DNA of 64,000 bases from Nakamurella sp. PAMC28650 (GTDB lineage Bacteria; Actinomycetota; Actinomycetes; Mycobacteriales; Nakamurellaceae), in assembly GCF_014303395.1 (NCBI RefSeq), contig NZ_CP060298.1:3243001-3307000 (forward strand). The letters run 5' to 3'. The position numbers and the translations under genes were made by a program. Position 1 is the stretch's first letter. Every line of letters begins with the position of its first letter. Shown in pieces: positions 8,840 through 17,389 of this stretch. The notes beneath the pieces were generated by a model that was given only the letters and a program-made list of their open reading frames with translations, made no database searches and was not told where the DNA came from.

Positions 8840-9969
8840 TGAGGGTCGGACTCGTGTGTCCCTACTCGTTCGACATCCCGGGTGGGGTGCAGGGTCACGT
8901 CGCGGACCTGGCCCAGACCCTGATCGGGCTCGGACACGACGTGTCGGTGCTGGCCCCGGGCGATGACGACGGCGACTTCCCGGACTTCGTCGTCCCGGCC
9001 GGCCGCAGCGTCGGCATCCCGTACAACGGGTCGGTCGCCCGCCTGTCCTTCGGTCCGGTGTCCTACTCGCGGGTGCGACGGTGGATGCGGGCCGGGCAGT
9101 TCGACGTGCTGCACCTGCACGAGCCGGTCGCCCCCAGCCTGTCGATGCTGGCCCTGATGGTCGCAGACGGCCCGATCGTGGCGACGTTCCACACGGCGAA
9201 TCCGCGCTCCAAGATGTTGGCCACCTTCCAGGGCCTCCTCCAGCCCTTCCTGGAGAAGATCACCGGGCGGATCGCCGTCAGCGATCTTGCGCGGCAGGTG
9301 CAGGTCGAGCATCTGGGGGGCGACGCCGTCGTCATCCCCAACGGTGTGGACGTGCAGCTGTACGCGGCGGCCGAGCCGCTGCCCGGGTACCCGCGGGCCG
9401 GCGGCACGGTCGGGTTCATCGGCCGCTTCGAGGAGCCCCGCAAGGGGATGGCGACCCTGCTGGACGCGCTCCGCATCCTGGTCGTGGATCGGCCCGACCT
9501 GCAGTTGCTGGTCGCCGGGAGCGGTGACGAGAAGGAGCTGATGGAGCTGGCCGGCGATTTTGCCGGCGGCATCCGGTCCCTGGGGCTGATCTCGACGCAG
9601 GACAAGGCTTCCCTGCTGCACTCCGTCGACCTCTACTGCGCCCCGAACACCGGCGGCGAGAGCTTCGGGATGATCCTCACCGAGGCGATGAGCGCCGGTT
9701 GCCCGGTGATCGCCAGTGATCTCGACGCCTTCTCGCGGGTCCTGGACGGCGGTGCGGCCGGAGTGCTGAGCCCGGTCGGGGACCCGGTCGCGCTCGCAGC
9801 CTCCATCGCCGCCCTGCTGGACGACCCGGCTCGCCGGACCGCCCTGGCGACCGCCGCGAGGGCGACCGTGGCCGGCTACGACTGGCCCGTGGTGGCGGCC
9901 AGGGTGGTCCAGGTCTACGAGACCGTGGTGGCGGCCGACCCGCGGTCGGTCGTCGTCGAAGCGGACTAG
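8839..9969 (+). CDS. pimA: phosphatidyl-myo-inositol mannosyltransferase
   Basis: PimA adds the first mannose from GDP-mannose to phosphatidylinositol. The 376-residue GT-B/GT4 enzyme begins MRVGLVCPYSFDIPGGVQGH, close to characterised PimA. It carries the PYNGSVARL and HLHEPVAPS segments of the acceptor domain and the EX7E nucleotide-sugar motif in GGESFGMILTEAMSAG. I chose the ATG that shares one base with the patA stop; a GTG three bases earlier is equally possible. The gene completes the pgsA-patA-pimA unit. Confidence 0.93.
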   Translation: MRVGLVCPYSFDIPGGVQGHVADLAQTLIGLGHDVSVLAPGDDDGDFPDFVVPAGRSVGIPYNGSVARLSFGPVSYSRVRRWMRAGQFDVLHLHEPVAPSLSMLALMVADGPIVATFHTANPRSKMLATFQGLLQPFLEKITGRIAVSDLARQVQVEHLGGDAVVIPNGVDVQLYAAAEPLPGYPRAGGTVGFIGRFEEPRKGMATLLDALRILVVDRPDLQLLVAGSGDEKELMELAGDFAGGIRSLGLISTQDKASLLHSVDLYCAPNTGGESFGMILTEAMSAGCPVIASDLDAFSRVLDGGAAGVLSPVGDPVALAASIAALLDDPARRTALATAARATVAGYDWPVVAARVVQVYETVVAADPRSVVVEAD

Positions 9970-9978
9970 GCGCCCACC

Positions 9979-10953
9979 GTGAGCACCCTCGTGATCGTCA
10001 TCGTGCTGGTGGTGTTGTTGCTGGCCGCCCTCCGCCTGTGGCTGACCGCCAGCCGGCTCGATCGCCTGCACGTGCGCACCGAGGCGGCGTGGGCCGCGCT
10101 GGAGGGGGCGCTGTCCCGGCGGATCGTCGCTACCAGGGCAGCCGCGGCCGCCGGTGCGTTCGCCGAACGCGATGCCGATCTGCTCCGGCGACTGACCAGC
10201 GCCGCCGACCGAGCGCCCCGCCGGGCCCGCGCGGACGCGGAGAACGACCTGTCCAGAGCGTTGGCCACCCAGCCGCCGGTGATAGCGCGCGAGTTGGCCG
10301 CCGAACTGCTCGATGCGGGCGAGCGGGTGGCGCTCGCGCGGCGCTTCTACAACGACGCGGTCCGCGACACCAGGGCGTTGCGGGCCGTCTGGTTCACCAG
10401 GTTGTTCCGGTTGGCCGGGCGGGCCGCCCTGCCGGACTACTTCGAGATCGCGGACCAGGTGCCGACCGGCCCGGCCCAGCGGACAGCAGCACGGGTGGTG
10501 CTGCTGGACGAGTCGGAGCGGGTGCTGATGTTCTCCAGTGCCGAGCACGGCCGGGCCGTCTGGTTCCCGACCGGCGGCGGCGTGGAGGCCGGCGAGGATC
10601 TGCGCACCACCGCGCTGCGCGAGTTGCGGGAGGAGACCGGGCTCGTTCTGGAGTCCGCGGATCTGACGGGGCCGATCTGGCGCCGTTCGGCGCGCTTCGT
10701 CTTCACCGGCGTGCTGTACGAGCAGACGGAGTTCTATTTCCTTGCGTCCGCCCCGCCCGGATTCCAGGTCGACGTCAGCGGATTCACCGACGTGGAGAAG
10801 GACAACATCACCGGTCATCGATGGTTCTCCGAGGAGGAACTGCGGCACTCCTCCGAGACCTTCTATCCGACCGAGCTCGCCGATCGGATGACCGAGGGGC
10901 GCAGCGTGATGGGGCGTGCGGAGGCGATCCCGGCCGTGGTGGAAATCTTCTGA
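9979..10953 (+). CDS. membrane-anchored NUDIX hydrolase with LemA-like N-terminus
   Basis: A 324-residue protein in two parts. The first 20 or so residues form a membrane helix (LVIVIVLVVLLLAALRLWL). It is followed by a helical segment (TEAAWAALEGALSRR) that resembles LemA proteins. The second half is a NUDIX domain with a complete box: G, E, then REL-EE-GL in GGVEAGEDLRTTALRELREE. NUDIX enzymes cleave nucleoside diphosphates linked to another moiety; the substrate is unknown. The position after pimA and the fused layout match mycobacterial Rv2609c. The GTG start follows pimA by nine bases, so it is probably co-transcribed. Confidence 0.85.
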   Translation: MSTLVIVIVLVVLLLAALRLWLTASRLDRLHVRTEAAWAALEGALSRRIVATRAAAAAGAFAERDADLLRRLTSAADRAPRRARADAENDLSRALATQPPVIARELAAELLDAGERVALARRFYNDAVRDTRALRAVWFTRLFRLAGRAALPDYFEIADQVPTGPAQRTAARVVLLDESERVLMFSSAEHGRAVWFPTGGGVEAGEDLRTTALRELREETGLVLESADLTGPIWRRSARFVFTGVLYEQTEFYFLASAPPGFQVDVSGFTDVEKDNITGHRWFSEEELRHSSETFYPTELADRMTEGRSVMGRAEAIPAVVEIF

Positions 10954-11011
10954 CGGTCCGTTCGCGGCGGGTCTGACCGTATCCACACAGGTCCCACGCC
11001 TACGGTGGGTC

Positions 11012-12133
11012 ATGCGTTCTCACCGAGTCCTCGTTGCCGCCCTTGCCGTCCCGGTCCTGGTCCTGTCCGCCTGCTCGTCGAGCACGAAGGCGACGCCGTC
11101 CAGCAGCGCAGTGGTCAGCAGCCAGGCCGTGGTCAGCAGCCAAGCCGTGGTCAGCAGCCCGGCGGTCAGTCCGACCGCCGGCGCGGCAGCCACCACCCCC
11201 GGCACCACGACCAAGGCGTCGACGACGACCAGGTCCGTCAGTACACCCGCTCCGCGGCCCGCGGCTCCCGTCGACCCCCTGACGGGTGGTCCGGTCAGCA
11301 AGAACCCCGTGATCGCCGTCAAGGTCGACAACACCTACTTCGACGTGCCCCAGTTCGGTGTCTCGGACGCCGACGTGGTGTTCGTCGAACAGGTCGAAGG
11401 CGGGCTGACCAGGATCATCGCGGTGTTCCACAGCACGCTCCCGACCGAGGTCGGCCCCGTCCGGAGCGTCCGCTCGACCGACGCCCAGCTCCTACCGGCC
11501 TTCGGCACACCGGGGCTGGTGTTCTCCGGTGGAGCAGGCGGACCGTTGGCCGACCTCGCCAAGACCTCCATCGTGGACACCTCCGCGATGGGCGACGCCT
11601 ACTTCCGCTCCGATGCGGCGACCGGCACCTACAACCTGCACGCCGACCTGACGAAGATCGCCGCGGAGGCGAAGGGCCTCGGGCCGGTGCGCTCGATCGG
11701 GTTCGCCTTCGTCGCCAGGTCCGCCGAAGTGGACAAGGGCAGATCGGTCTCGGCCATCCACGTGGTGATGGAGCAGGGCCAGACCGACTTCGCCTACACC
11801 GGAGGACGTTTCGTGAGAATGCGCGACAACGCACCGGTCTCGGACTACCAGGGCAAGCTGGAGGCCGCCGACAACGTCGTGGTCCTGGACGTCAAGGACA
11901 CACCCGACGGCACGGTCGACACCAACGGTCAGCCGTCGTACCTCACCCAGACCGTGGGATCAGGATTCATGACGCTGTTCCGCGATGGTCACCAGGTCAC
12001 CGGACGATGGTCGCGGTCGGCCGCCGACAAGCCGTTCGCGTTCGTCGGCTCGGACGGGAAACCGATGCCGTTCAAAGCGGGCAGGACCTGGGTGATGCTG
12101 GCACCGCAGACCGCCCTGCTGACGGTCGGCTGA
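11012..12133 (+). CDS. DUF3048 lipoprotein
   Basis: A secreted protein of 373 residues with a lipoprotein signal (MRSHRVLVAALAVP, lipobox LSAC near residue 23). A low-complexity Ser/Thr/Val/Pro linker of about 70 residues follows, then a DUF3048 domain with AVKVDN, VEQVEGGLTRIIAVFHS and GPVRSVRSTD. The family (YerB-type) is thought to act at the cell surface, but its biochemical role is not established. Part of the linker is encoded by three 18-base tandem repeats. The ATG at 11012 was chosen because it opens the signal peptide; the frame runs further upstream without signal features. The gene is convergent with the MocR gene. Confidence 0.85.
   Translation: MRSHRVLVAALAVPVLVLSACSSSTKATPSSSAVVSSQAVVSSQAVVSSPAVSPTAGAAATTPGTTTKASTTTRSVSTPAPRPAAPVDPLTGGPVSKNPVIAVKVDNTYFDVPQFGVSDADVVFVEQVEGGLTRIIAVFHSTLPTEVGPVRSVRSTDAQLLPAFGTPGLVFSGGAGGPLADLAKTSIVDTSAMGDAYFRSDAATGTYNLHADLTKIAAEAKGLGPVRSIGFAFVARSAEVDKGRSVSAIHVVMEQGQTDFAYTGGRFVRMRDNAPVSDYQGKLEAADNVVVLDVKDTPDGTVDTNGQPSYLTQTVGSGFMTLFRDGHQVTGRWSRSAADKPFAFVGSDGKPMPFKAGRTWVMLAPQTALLTVG
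11111..11164 (+). repeat. three in-frame 18-bp repeats in the DUF3048 gene
   Basis: Three tandem copies of GTGGTCAGCAGCCAGGCC (one or a few substitutions between copies) encode a VVSSQA repeat in the linker after the lipobox. In-frame length change would alter only the linker. Confidence 0.9.
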
Positions 12134-12253
12134 CGCCCGTCTGAAGGTCGGCTGACTCCCTGCTGAGGGTCGAGACCCGACGGGCGGCCCGGCGCTGCTG
12201 CGCCTGCATCACGGAGGGCCTTGGCGCGGCCTTCGTATCGCAGCGCACTGCGC

Positions 12254-13780
12254 TCAGGTGAGCCAGCCGGGCACGTCCGACAGGCGGCCGGCCGTCGCCG
12301 CGGCCCGATCGGCGATGGCCGAGAGTCGGCGGACGCCTGTGACCAGCCGGTCGGCCGGTTCGGTGAACGGCAGCCGCAGATAGGACTCCATGGTGCCGTC
12401 CGGTCCGAACCGCGGTCCCGGTGTGATCAGGACGCCGACCGCGTGGGCCGCCCGAGCCAGCTCGGTGGCGAACGGTCCGGGCAGGGCCACCCACAGAAAA
12501 GCTCCGCCCTGCGGACGACTCACCTGCCACTCGGGCCGGATGTCGGCCAACTCGGCGGTGAGCAGAGCGGCTCCGTCGGCCATCCGCCGGCTCTGCTGAT
12601 CAAGCACGGCCACCGGGTCGGCCAGGAGGTGGGCGGCCATCAACTGTTCCAGGACCGGCCCGGACATGTCGGCCAGGGATCGTGCCGCAGCCAACCGGTT
12701 GATCACTGCGGGGGCACCCCGCACCCAGCCGATCCGGAGTCCGCCCCAGACCGACTTGGACAGCGAGCCGAGCGTCAGGACCCGCTGGCCGTCGTCGAAC
12801 GAGCCCATCCGCGGTGGCAGCGCCGGGTGTCCGGGGAACGGCACGTCGCGGAACGTCTCGTCGACCAGCAGGATGGTGTTGCTCGCCCGCGCGGCATCGA
12901 CGATCCGTCGCCGGGTGGCCTCGTCCATCAGTGCGCCCGTCGGATTCTGGAAGTCCGGGATCAGATACGCGAGGCGCGGTGCGGTCTGCCGCATCGTCGC
13001 GGCGATCAGGTCGGCATCCCACGGCGCGGTCGTGTCCCCGATCTGCCCGGGACCCGGCAGGCCGACCGGACCCGGGATCCGGCGCGCCGCCCTGATCGCG
13101 TCCAGCGCCACCGGATAGGTCGGGCATTCGATCATCACCCGATCACCCGGAACCGAGAGTTCCTGCAGCGCAAGGGTGAAGGCGTGTTGTCCGCCGCTCG
13201 TCACCAGGATCTGGTCTGCCTTGGTGGGCAGGCCGGCCGCGCTGTAGTGGTCAGCGATCGCCTGCCGCAACACCGGTAGCCCGAACGGTGCGTATCCGCC
13301 GCCGGCCGCATAGGCGGGGAGGTCTTCGACGGCCAGCGCGGCCAGCTGCTCGATCAGCCCGGCCGGTGCGGGCAGGGACGCCACGCTCAGGTCGATCTCG
13401 TCCCCGGTCGATCCCGGATACCCGAGCAGGCCGGCCGGACCGAGCCCGATGGATGCACCCGAAGTGCCGGAAGCGCCGGATGCGCCGCGCGAGTCCGGCA
13501 GCCGCAGGCGGCTGCCGGAACCCCGGCGCGAGTCGAGCCAGCCCTCGTCCCGCAGCAGGCTGTAGGCCGCAGCGACGGTGGTCCGCGAGATCCGCAGGCC
13601 GACGGCCAGATCGCGTTCGCTCGGCAGGCCGGACGTGACGGCCAGCCGCCCGTCGAGCACAGCGCTGCGAATGCGGTGGGCCAGCTGCCGATAGGCCGGA
13701 CCGGTGCCGGCGGGGGATTCCGGGCCGAGCCGGCGGGCCAGGGTGGCTGCTGAGATCCGAGCGGTGGACTTTTGCATCAT
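12254..13780 (-). CDS. MocR/PdxR-type GntR regulator with aminotransferase-like domain
   Basis: MocR regulators fuse a GntR winged helix to a PLP-binding fold-type I aminotransferase domain. Here the winged helix (AYRQLAHRIRSAVLDGRL to LRDEGWLDSRRGSG) precedes an approximately 350-residue aminotransferase domain. That domain has the DFQNPTG region and LGSLSKSVWGGLRIGW, in which the lysine of SLSKS is the PLP anchor. Starts at 13780, 13777 (ATG) and a TTG at 13834 are possible; the ATG at 13780 leaves room for the promoter. The gene is divergent from a yczE-type membrane protein gene, a pairing known from the YczR subgroup. Confidence 0.88.
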   Translation of the reverse strand: MMQKSTARISAATLARRLGPESPAGTGPAYRQLAHRIRSAVLDGRLAVTSGLPSERDLAVGLRISRTTVAAAYSLLRDEGWLDSRRGSGSRLRLPDSRGASGASGTSGASIGLGPAGLLGYPGSTGDEIDLSVASLPAPAGLIEQLAALAVEDLPAYAAGGGYAPFGLPVLRQAIADHYSAAGLPTKADQILVTSGGQHAFTLALQELSVPGDRVMIECPTYPVALDAIRAARRIPGPVGLPGPGQIGDTTAPWDADLIAATMRQTAPRLAYLIPDFQNPTGALMDEATRRRIVDAARASNTILLVDETFRDVPFPGHPALPPRMGSFDDGQRVLTLGSLSKSVWGGLRIGWVRGAPAVINRLAAARSLADMSGPVLEQLMAAHLLADPVAVLDQQSRRMADGAALLTAELADIRPEWQVSRPQGGAFLWVALPGPFATELARAAHAVGVLITPGPRFGPDGTMESYLRLPFTEPADRLVTGVRRLSAIADRAAATAGRLSDVPGWLT

Positions 13781-13822
13781 CAGGCCACTTTCCCGCAATT
13801 GGCTATAGAAGTCCAGGCCACT
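13781..13822. promoter_or_regulatory. direct repeats and promoters in the MocR/yczE divergent region
   Basis: CAGGCCACT occurs at 13781-13789 and again at 13814-13822, 33 bases apart, about three helical turns. Between the copies lie TATAGA (13804-13809, + strand) and, on the - strand, TTCTAT placed 18 bases after a TTGTCA. MocR proteins commonly bind direct repeats, so this is a good operator candidate for control of both genes. The function is inferred from position only. Confidence 0.45.
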
Positions 13823-13892
13823 CACCCGTGACAATCGTCAGGTGTCCAGATCTCTGAAGTCCACCCGTCGAACGAGCCGACGACGAGGCCCG

Positions 13893-14585
13893 ATGTCGCT
13901 CCTGACGCCGATCCCGGCCGATCGGCGAATCCGGCGGTTCGGGCAGCTCGTCGTCGGGCTGCTGCTCTACGGCTTCACCATGGGCCTGATGGTCAGGGCC
14001 GTGTTCGGGCTCGACCCCTGGGACGTGTTCCACCAGGGCGTCACCAAGGTCCTCGGGCACTGGGTCGACATCTCCTACGGCACGGTGATCACCGTGGTGT
14101 CGGTGATCGTGCTGCTGGCCTGGATCCCGCTGCGTCAGCGACCGGGCGTCGGGACCATCCTGAACGCGGCCATCATCGGATGGACCACGGATGCCACGCT
14201 CTCGGTCGTTCCGGCCACCGGGATCCTGACCGTCCGGATCCTCATGCTGGTGATCGCAGTGCTGGGCAACGCCGTGGCCGGCGGCCTCTACATCGGGGCC
14301 GGCCTCGGCCCCGGACCGAGGGACGGGCTGATGACGGGCCTGGTCGCCCGCGGGGTCGGTTCCGTCCGGGTGGTCCGCACCGGAATCGAATTGACCGTAT
14401 TGCTGATCGGCGCGGCGATGGGCGGGAGCATCGGCTTCGCGACCGTCGTCTACGCGCTCGCCATCGGTCCCCTCCTGCAGGTGTTCCTTCCGCGACTGAG
14501 CGTGCGATCACGCGGAGCCGACGGCGATCGGGAGATGTTCGGATCCGGCGCGGCCGTTGCGGTCGAAGGCGTCGAGGGCCGATAG
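13893..14585 (+). CDS. YczE/YitT-family integral membrane protein
   Basis: A protein of about 230 residues with five or more membrane helices, starting RFGQLVVGLLLYGFTMGLM. It contains the GLGPGPRDGLMTGL loop typical of COG2364 (YczE/YyaS/YitT-like) proteins. Its biochemical function is not known; members are often controlled by an adjacent MocR regulator, as here. The ATG at 13893 has GAGG five bases upstream; a GTG at 13842 would add 17 basic residues. Confidence 0.82.
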   Translation: MSLLTPIPADRRIRRFGQLVVGLLLYGFTMGLMVRAVFGLDPWDVFHQGVTKVLGHWVDISYGTVITVVSVIVLLAWIPLRQRPGVGTILNAAIIGWTTDATLSVVPATGILTVRILMLVIAVLGNAVAGGLYIGAGLGPGPRDGLMTGLVARGVGSVRVVRTGIELTVLLIGAAMGGSIGFATVVYALAIGPLLQVFLPRLSVRSRGADGDREMFGSGAAVAVEGVEGR

Positions 14586-14588
14586 CCT
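14583..14588 (+). promoter_or_regulatory. -10 element, probably leaderless
   Basis: TAGCCT begins 13 bases before the ATG at 14596 and overlaps the stop codon of the yczE-type gene. No Shine-Dalgarno sequence is present, so the downstream gene may be transcribed from its own start codon. Confidence 0.4.
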
Positions 14589-14595
14589 GGCAGCT

Positions 14596-15039
14596 ATGAA
14601 TACTGTCCTGGTGAGCCTGCACGTGGTGGCGGCGGTGTTCATCGTCGGCCCGATGGCGATCCTGCCGCAGACGGCGCTGCGGGCGGTCCGTGCGCAACAG
14701 GCCGGCACCGTCAAGACCCTGGCGCGCTCGACCATGGTCTTCAGCCTGCTCTCGCTGTTGGTGGCGATCCTCGGGTTCGGCGCGCTGGCCACGTCGGACA
14801 AGAAGGACGGTCTGACCGTCACCACGCCGTGGGTGCTGATCTCGCTGGTCCTCTACGTGGTGGCGATCGCCCTCAGCCTGCTGGCGGTCGTGCCGGCCCT
14901 GCGCAGCGCCGGCGAGCACCTGTCCGATCCTTCCACGCCTATACTGCAGAACCACGACTACAAGCGCATCGCGATGGCCTCGGGGGTGGTGTCGTTGCTG
15001 CTCGTCGCCATCGTCGTGCTGATGGTCTGGAAACCCTGA
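14596..15039 (+). CDS. DUF2269-like integral membrane protein
   Basis: A 147-residue protein with four hydrophobic helices: VSLHVVAAVFIVGPMAIL, MVFSLLSLLVAILGFGAL, LISLVLYVVAIALSLLAVV and a C-terminal SLLLVAIVVLMVW. The first helix with its HVVAAVFIVGP motif resembles DUF2269 and related predicted membrane proteins. The function is unknown. It begins 11 bases after the upstream gene and may be read from a separate promoter overlapping that gene's end. Confidence 0.65.
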   Translation: MNTVLVSLHVVAAVFIVGPMAILPQTALRAVRAQQAGTVKTLARSTMVFSLLSLLVAILGFGALATSDKKDGLTVTTPWVLISLVLYVVAIALSLLAVVPALRSAGEHLSDPSTPILQNHDYKRIAMASGVVSLLLVAIVVLMVWKP

Positions 15040-15206
15040 GGCCGGGTCCGGTGGCCGGTCGCGCCGGACTGGCCGGGTGATTGCGGACGGAGACGTAAGA
15101 TTTTGGGGTTCGGCCGAGCCTGAGCTTCCGGCGGCCGGCGTCCATGACCAAGTCAGGGCGATCGCACGCAGGTCGCCCGTACCGATGCACAAGGGGTACT
15201 TCGCAG

Positions 15207-15965
15207 ATGAGCGGCCACTCCAAATGGGCTACCACCAAGCACCAGAAGGCGGCCAAGGACGCCAAGCGGAGCAAGGCGTTCGCCAAGCTGATCAAGAACA
15301 TCGAGGTCGCGGCCCGGATGGGCGGCGGTGACGTCGACGGCAATCCGACGCTGTTCGACGCCATCCAGAAGGCGAAGAAGACGTCGGTCCCCATCGACAA
15401 CATCAACCGGGCCGTCAAGCGAGGGTCCGGTGCCGAGGCGGGTGGCGCCGTCTACATCGGCATCACCTACGAGGGCTACGGCCCCAACGGCGTCGCCATG
15501 ATGATCGAGTGCCTGACCGACAACAAGAACCGCGCGGCGAGCGAGGTCCGGGTCGCCGTGACCCGCAACGGTGGCAACATGGCTGACCCCGGTTCGGTGG
15601 CATACCTGTTCTCGCGCAAGGGACTTGTCGTCGTGCCGAAGGCCAAGGACCTGACCGAGGACGACCTTCTGCTGGCCGTGCTCGACGCCGGAGCCGAGGA
15701 GGTGCTGGACTCCGGGGACGTGTTCGACGTCATCTCCGAGGCCACCGACCTGGTCGCGGTCCGGACGGCCGTCCAGGACGCCGGCATGGAGTATGACTCC
15801 GCGGACCCGACTTTCATCCCCTCGCTGAACGTCCCGCTGGACGCCGAGGGCGCCCGCAAGGTGATGAAGCTGATCGACGCCATCGAAGATCTGGACGACG
15901 TCCAGAACGTCTACACCAACGCCGAGATCCCGGACGAGGTGCTCGCCGAACTCGACGAGGAATGA
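15207..15965 (+). CDS. yebC: YebC/PmpR-family DNA-binding regulatory protein
   Basis: A 252-residue protein with the family start [20 protein letters not shown], the [17 protein letters not shown] region and the acidic C-terminus. YebC proteins are implicated in transcription control and in translation through difficult sequences. In actinobacteria the gene stands directly before ruvC, as here. AAGGGG lies ten bases before the ATG. A TAAGAT at 15096-15101 is a candidate -10 element. The downstream spacer carries a palindromic repeat, so coupling to ruvC is doubtful. Confidence 0.93.
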   Translation: MSGHSKWATTKHQKAAKDAKRSKAFAKLIKNIEVAARMGGGDVDGNPTLFDAIQKAKKTSVPIDNINRAVKRGSGAEAGGAVYIGITYEGYGPNGVAMMIECLTDNKNRAASEVRVAVTRNGGNMADPGSVAYLFSRKGLVVVPKAKDLTEDDLLLAVLDAGAEEVLDSGDVFDVISEATDLVAVRTAVQDAGMEYDSADPTFIPSLNVPLDAEGARKVMKLIDAIEDLDDVQNVYTNAEIPDEVLAELDEE

Positions 15966-15970
15966 CCGCC

Positions 15971-16083
15971 CCGGGCCGCGCTGATCAACTTCGTCCGCGC
16001 TCATGATCGGGTCGATTTCTGTCCCATGAGTCGCAGATCCGCCAACTTCGTCAGCGCTGGCGATGTTGATCAGCGCGAGCCCG
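15971..16083. repeat. dispersed palindromic intergenic repeat, copy 2
   Basis: GCGCTGATCAAC (15978-15989) and its exact reverse complement (16065-16076) form 12-base arms across 75 bases. The pairing extends outward through CCCGGGC-like sequence with a few mismatches. The interior contains GTCGATTTCTGTCCCA, the reverse complement of 16 bases inside the repeat at 3254-3333. It could also end yebC transcription. Confidence 0.65.
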
Positions 16084-16133
16084 GGCTCGGCGTGGCGATC
16101 ACGGGTGGGAGTGGTCCCGCCGGGTAGCGTTCC

Positions 16134-16149
16134 TCGGACAAGTGTTCGG
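16134..16149. promoter_or_regulatory. LexA/SOS-box-like site upstream of ruvCAB
   Basis: TCGGACAAGTGTTCGG matches the actinobacterial SOS consensus TCGAACNNNNGTTCGA at 10 of 12 defined positions. It lies 51 bases before ruvC. Mycobacterial ruvC is LexA-regulated, which makes a damage-inducible promoter plausible. Confidence 0.5.
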
Positions 16150-16199
16150 TAGGTCGAGGCGCTCCGCCGCAGACCGTCCGGAGTCGGAAGGTGTGAGCT

Positions 16200-16781
16200 G
16201 TGCGCGTGCTCGGGGTCGATCCAGGGCTGACCCGCTGCGGGGTGGGCGTGGTCGACGGGGGACCGGGCCGGAAACCGACTCTGGTCGAGGTGCTGGTGGT
16301 GCGCACCCCGGCCGATGACGACCTGGCCTATCGGCTCCTGGCGGTGGCCGAGCGGGTCGAGGCCATGCTGGATCTCCACCGGCCGGACACCGTGGCCATC
16401 GAGCGGGTGTTCAGCCAGTCGAACGTGCGGACCGTGATGGGGACGGCGCAGGCCGCCGGTGTCGTGGCGCTGGCCGCGGCCAGGCGGGGAATTCCGGTGG
16501 CCTGGCACACTCCGAGCGAGGTCAAGGCTGCGGTGTCCGGCAACGGCAATGCGGACAAGGCGCAGGTCACGGCCATGGTGACGCGCCTGCTCCGGTTGGA
16601 CGCCGCTCCCCGGCCGGCCGACGCCGCCGACGCTCTCGCCCTGGCCATCTGCCACCTCTGGCGCTCGCCGATGCAGAGCAGGCTGGCCGCGGCACTGTCC
16701 CGGCCCGCCCTCGGCGCAGGGCCGGCGGTGCCGGCACGCACCAGCCGACTGTCGGGGCCGACCGGGATGATGAGCCGATGA
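16200..16781 (+). CDS. ruvC: Holliday junction endonuclease RuvC
   Basis: RuvC is a dimeric RNase H-fold nuclease that cuts Holliday junctions held by RuvAB. The four acidic catalytic residues are visible: D in [11 protein letters not shown] in AIERVF, and two D in [11 protein letters not shown]. At 193 residues it is slightly longer than usual through a variable C-terminal tail. The GTG start follows a GGAAGG sequence. Its stop overlaps the ruvA ATG, so ruvCAB is one translational unit. Confidence 0.96.
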   Translation: MRVLGVDPGLTRCGVGVVDGGPGRKPTLVEVLVVRTPADDDLAYRLLAVAERVEAMLDLHRPDTVAIERVFSQSNVRTVMGTAQAAGVVALAAARRGIPVAWHTPSEVKAAVSGNGNADKAQVTAMVTRLLRLDAAPRPADAADALALAICHLWRSPMQSRLAAALSRPALGAGPAVPARTSRLSGPTGMMSR

Positions 16782-17389
16782 TCGCCTCCGTGCGCGGCAC
16801 CGTCACCGCCATCACGCTGGACCACGTGGTGATCGAGGTGGGTGGGATCGGCCTGGCCATCCGCACCACGCCGACGACCCTTGCCGGTCTGCGCCGGGGC
16901 GAGCCGGCCCGGCTGTCCACCACCCTGGTCGTCAGAGAGGACTCGCTGACGCTGTTCGGCTTCGCATCCGACGAGGCCAAGGAACTGTTCGAGCTGGTGC
17001 AGTCGGTGTCCGGTGTCGGTCCCAAGATCGCCCTCGCGCTGATCGCCGTGCTCGAACCGGACGAACTCCGCCGCGCCCTGGCCTCCGGCGACTACGCCAC
17101 CCTGACTCGTGCACCCGGTATCGGGCGCAAGGGTGCGGAGCGACTGGTCCTCGAGCTGCGCGACAAGGTCGGTGTGGTCAGCACGGCGACGCCCTCCGGT
17201 GGTGGGGCGGCGGCCGCCGCCTGGCGGCCGAAGCTGTCCGAAGCGCTGGTGGGGCTCGGCTTCACCGTCAAACAGGCCGATGACGCGATGGCCACCCTCG
17301 CCTCCGACGTCGACGACCCCGCCGTCGTCGACGGCGACGTCGGGTTGCTGCTGCGACGGGCTCTGGGCCTCCTCGGGCGGCACCGGTGA
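16778..17389 (+). CDS. ruvA: Holliday junction branch migration protein RuvA
   Basis: RuvA binds the four-way junction and loads the RuvB motor. The 203-residue protein has an N-terminal OB fold ([20 protein letters not shown]), paired helix-hairpin-helix motifs ([12 protein letters not shown] and [19 protein letters not shown]) and, after a Gly/Ala linker, the C-terminal RuvB-contact domain. Four-base ATGA and GTGA overlaps join it to ruvC and ruvB. Confidence 0.96.
   Translation: MIASVRGTVTAITLDHVVIEVGGIGLAIRTTPTTLAGLRRGEPARLSTTLVVREDSLTLFGFASDEAKELFELVQSVSGVGPKIALALIAVLEPDELRRALASGDYATLTRAPGIGRKGAERLVLELRDKVGVVSTATPSGGGAAAAAWRPKLSEALVGLGFTVKQADDAMATLASDVDDPAVVDGDVGLLLRRALGLLGRHR

Noticed and set aside
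8779-11013. 744-codon open frame on the minus strand
   Set aside because: It is antisense to patA, pimA and the NUDIX gene, all of which have clear motifs, and it reads as high-GC shadow sequence.
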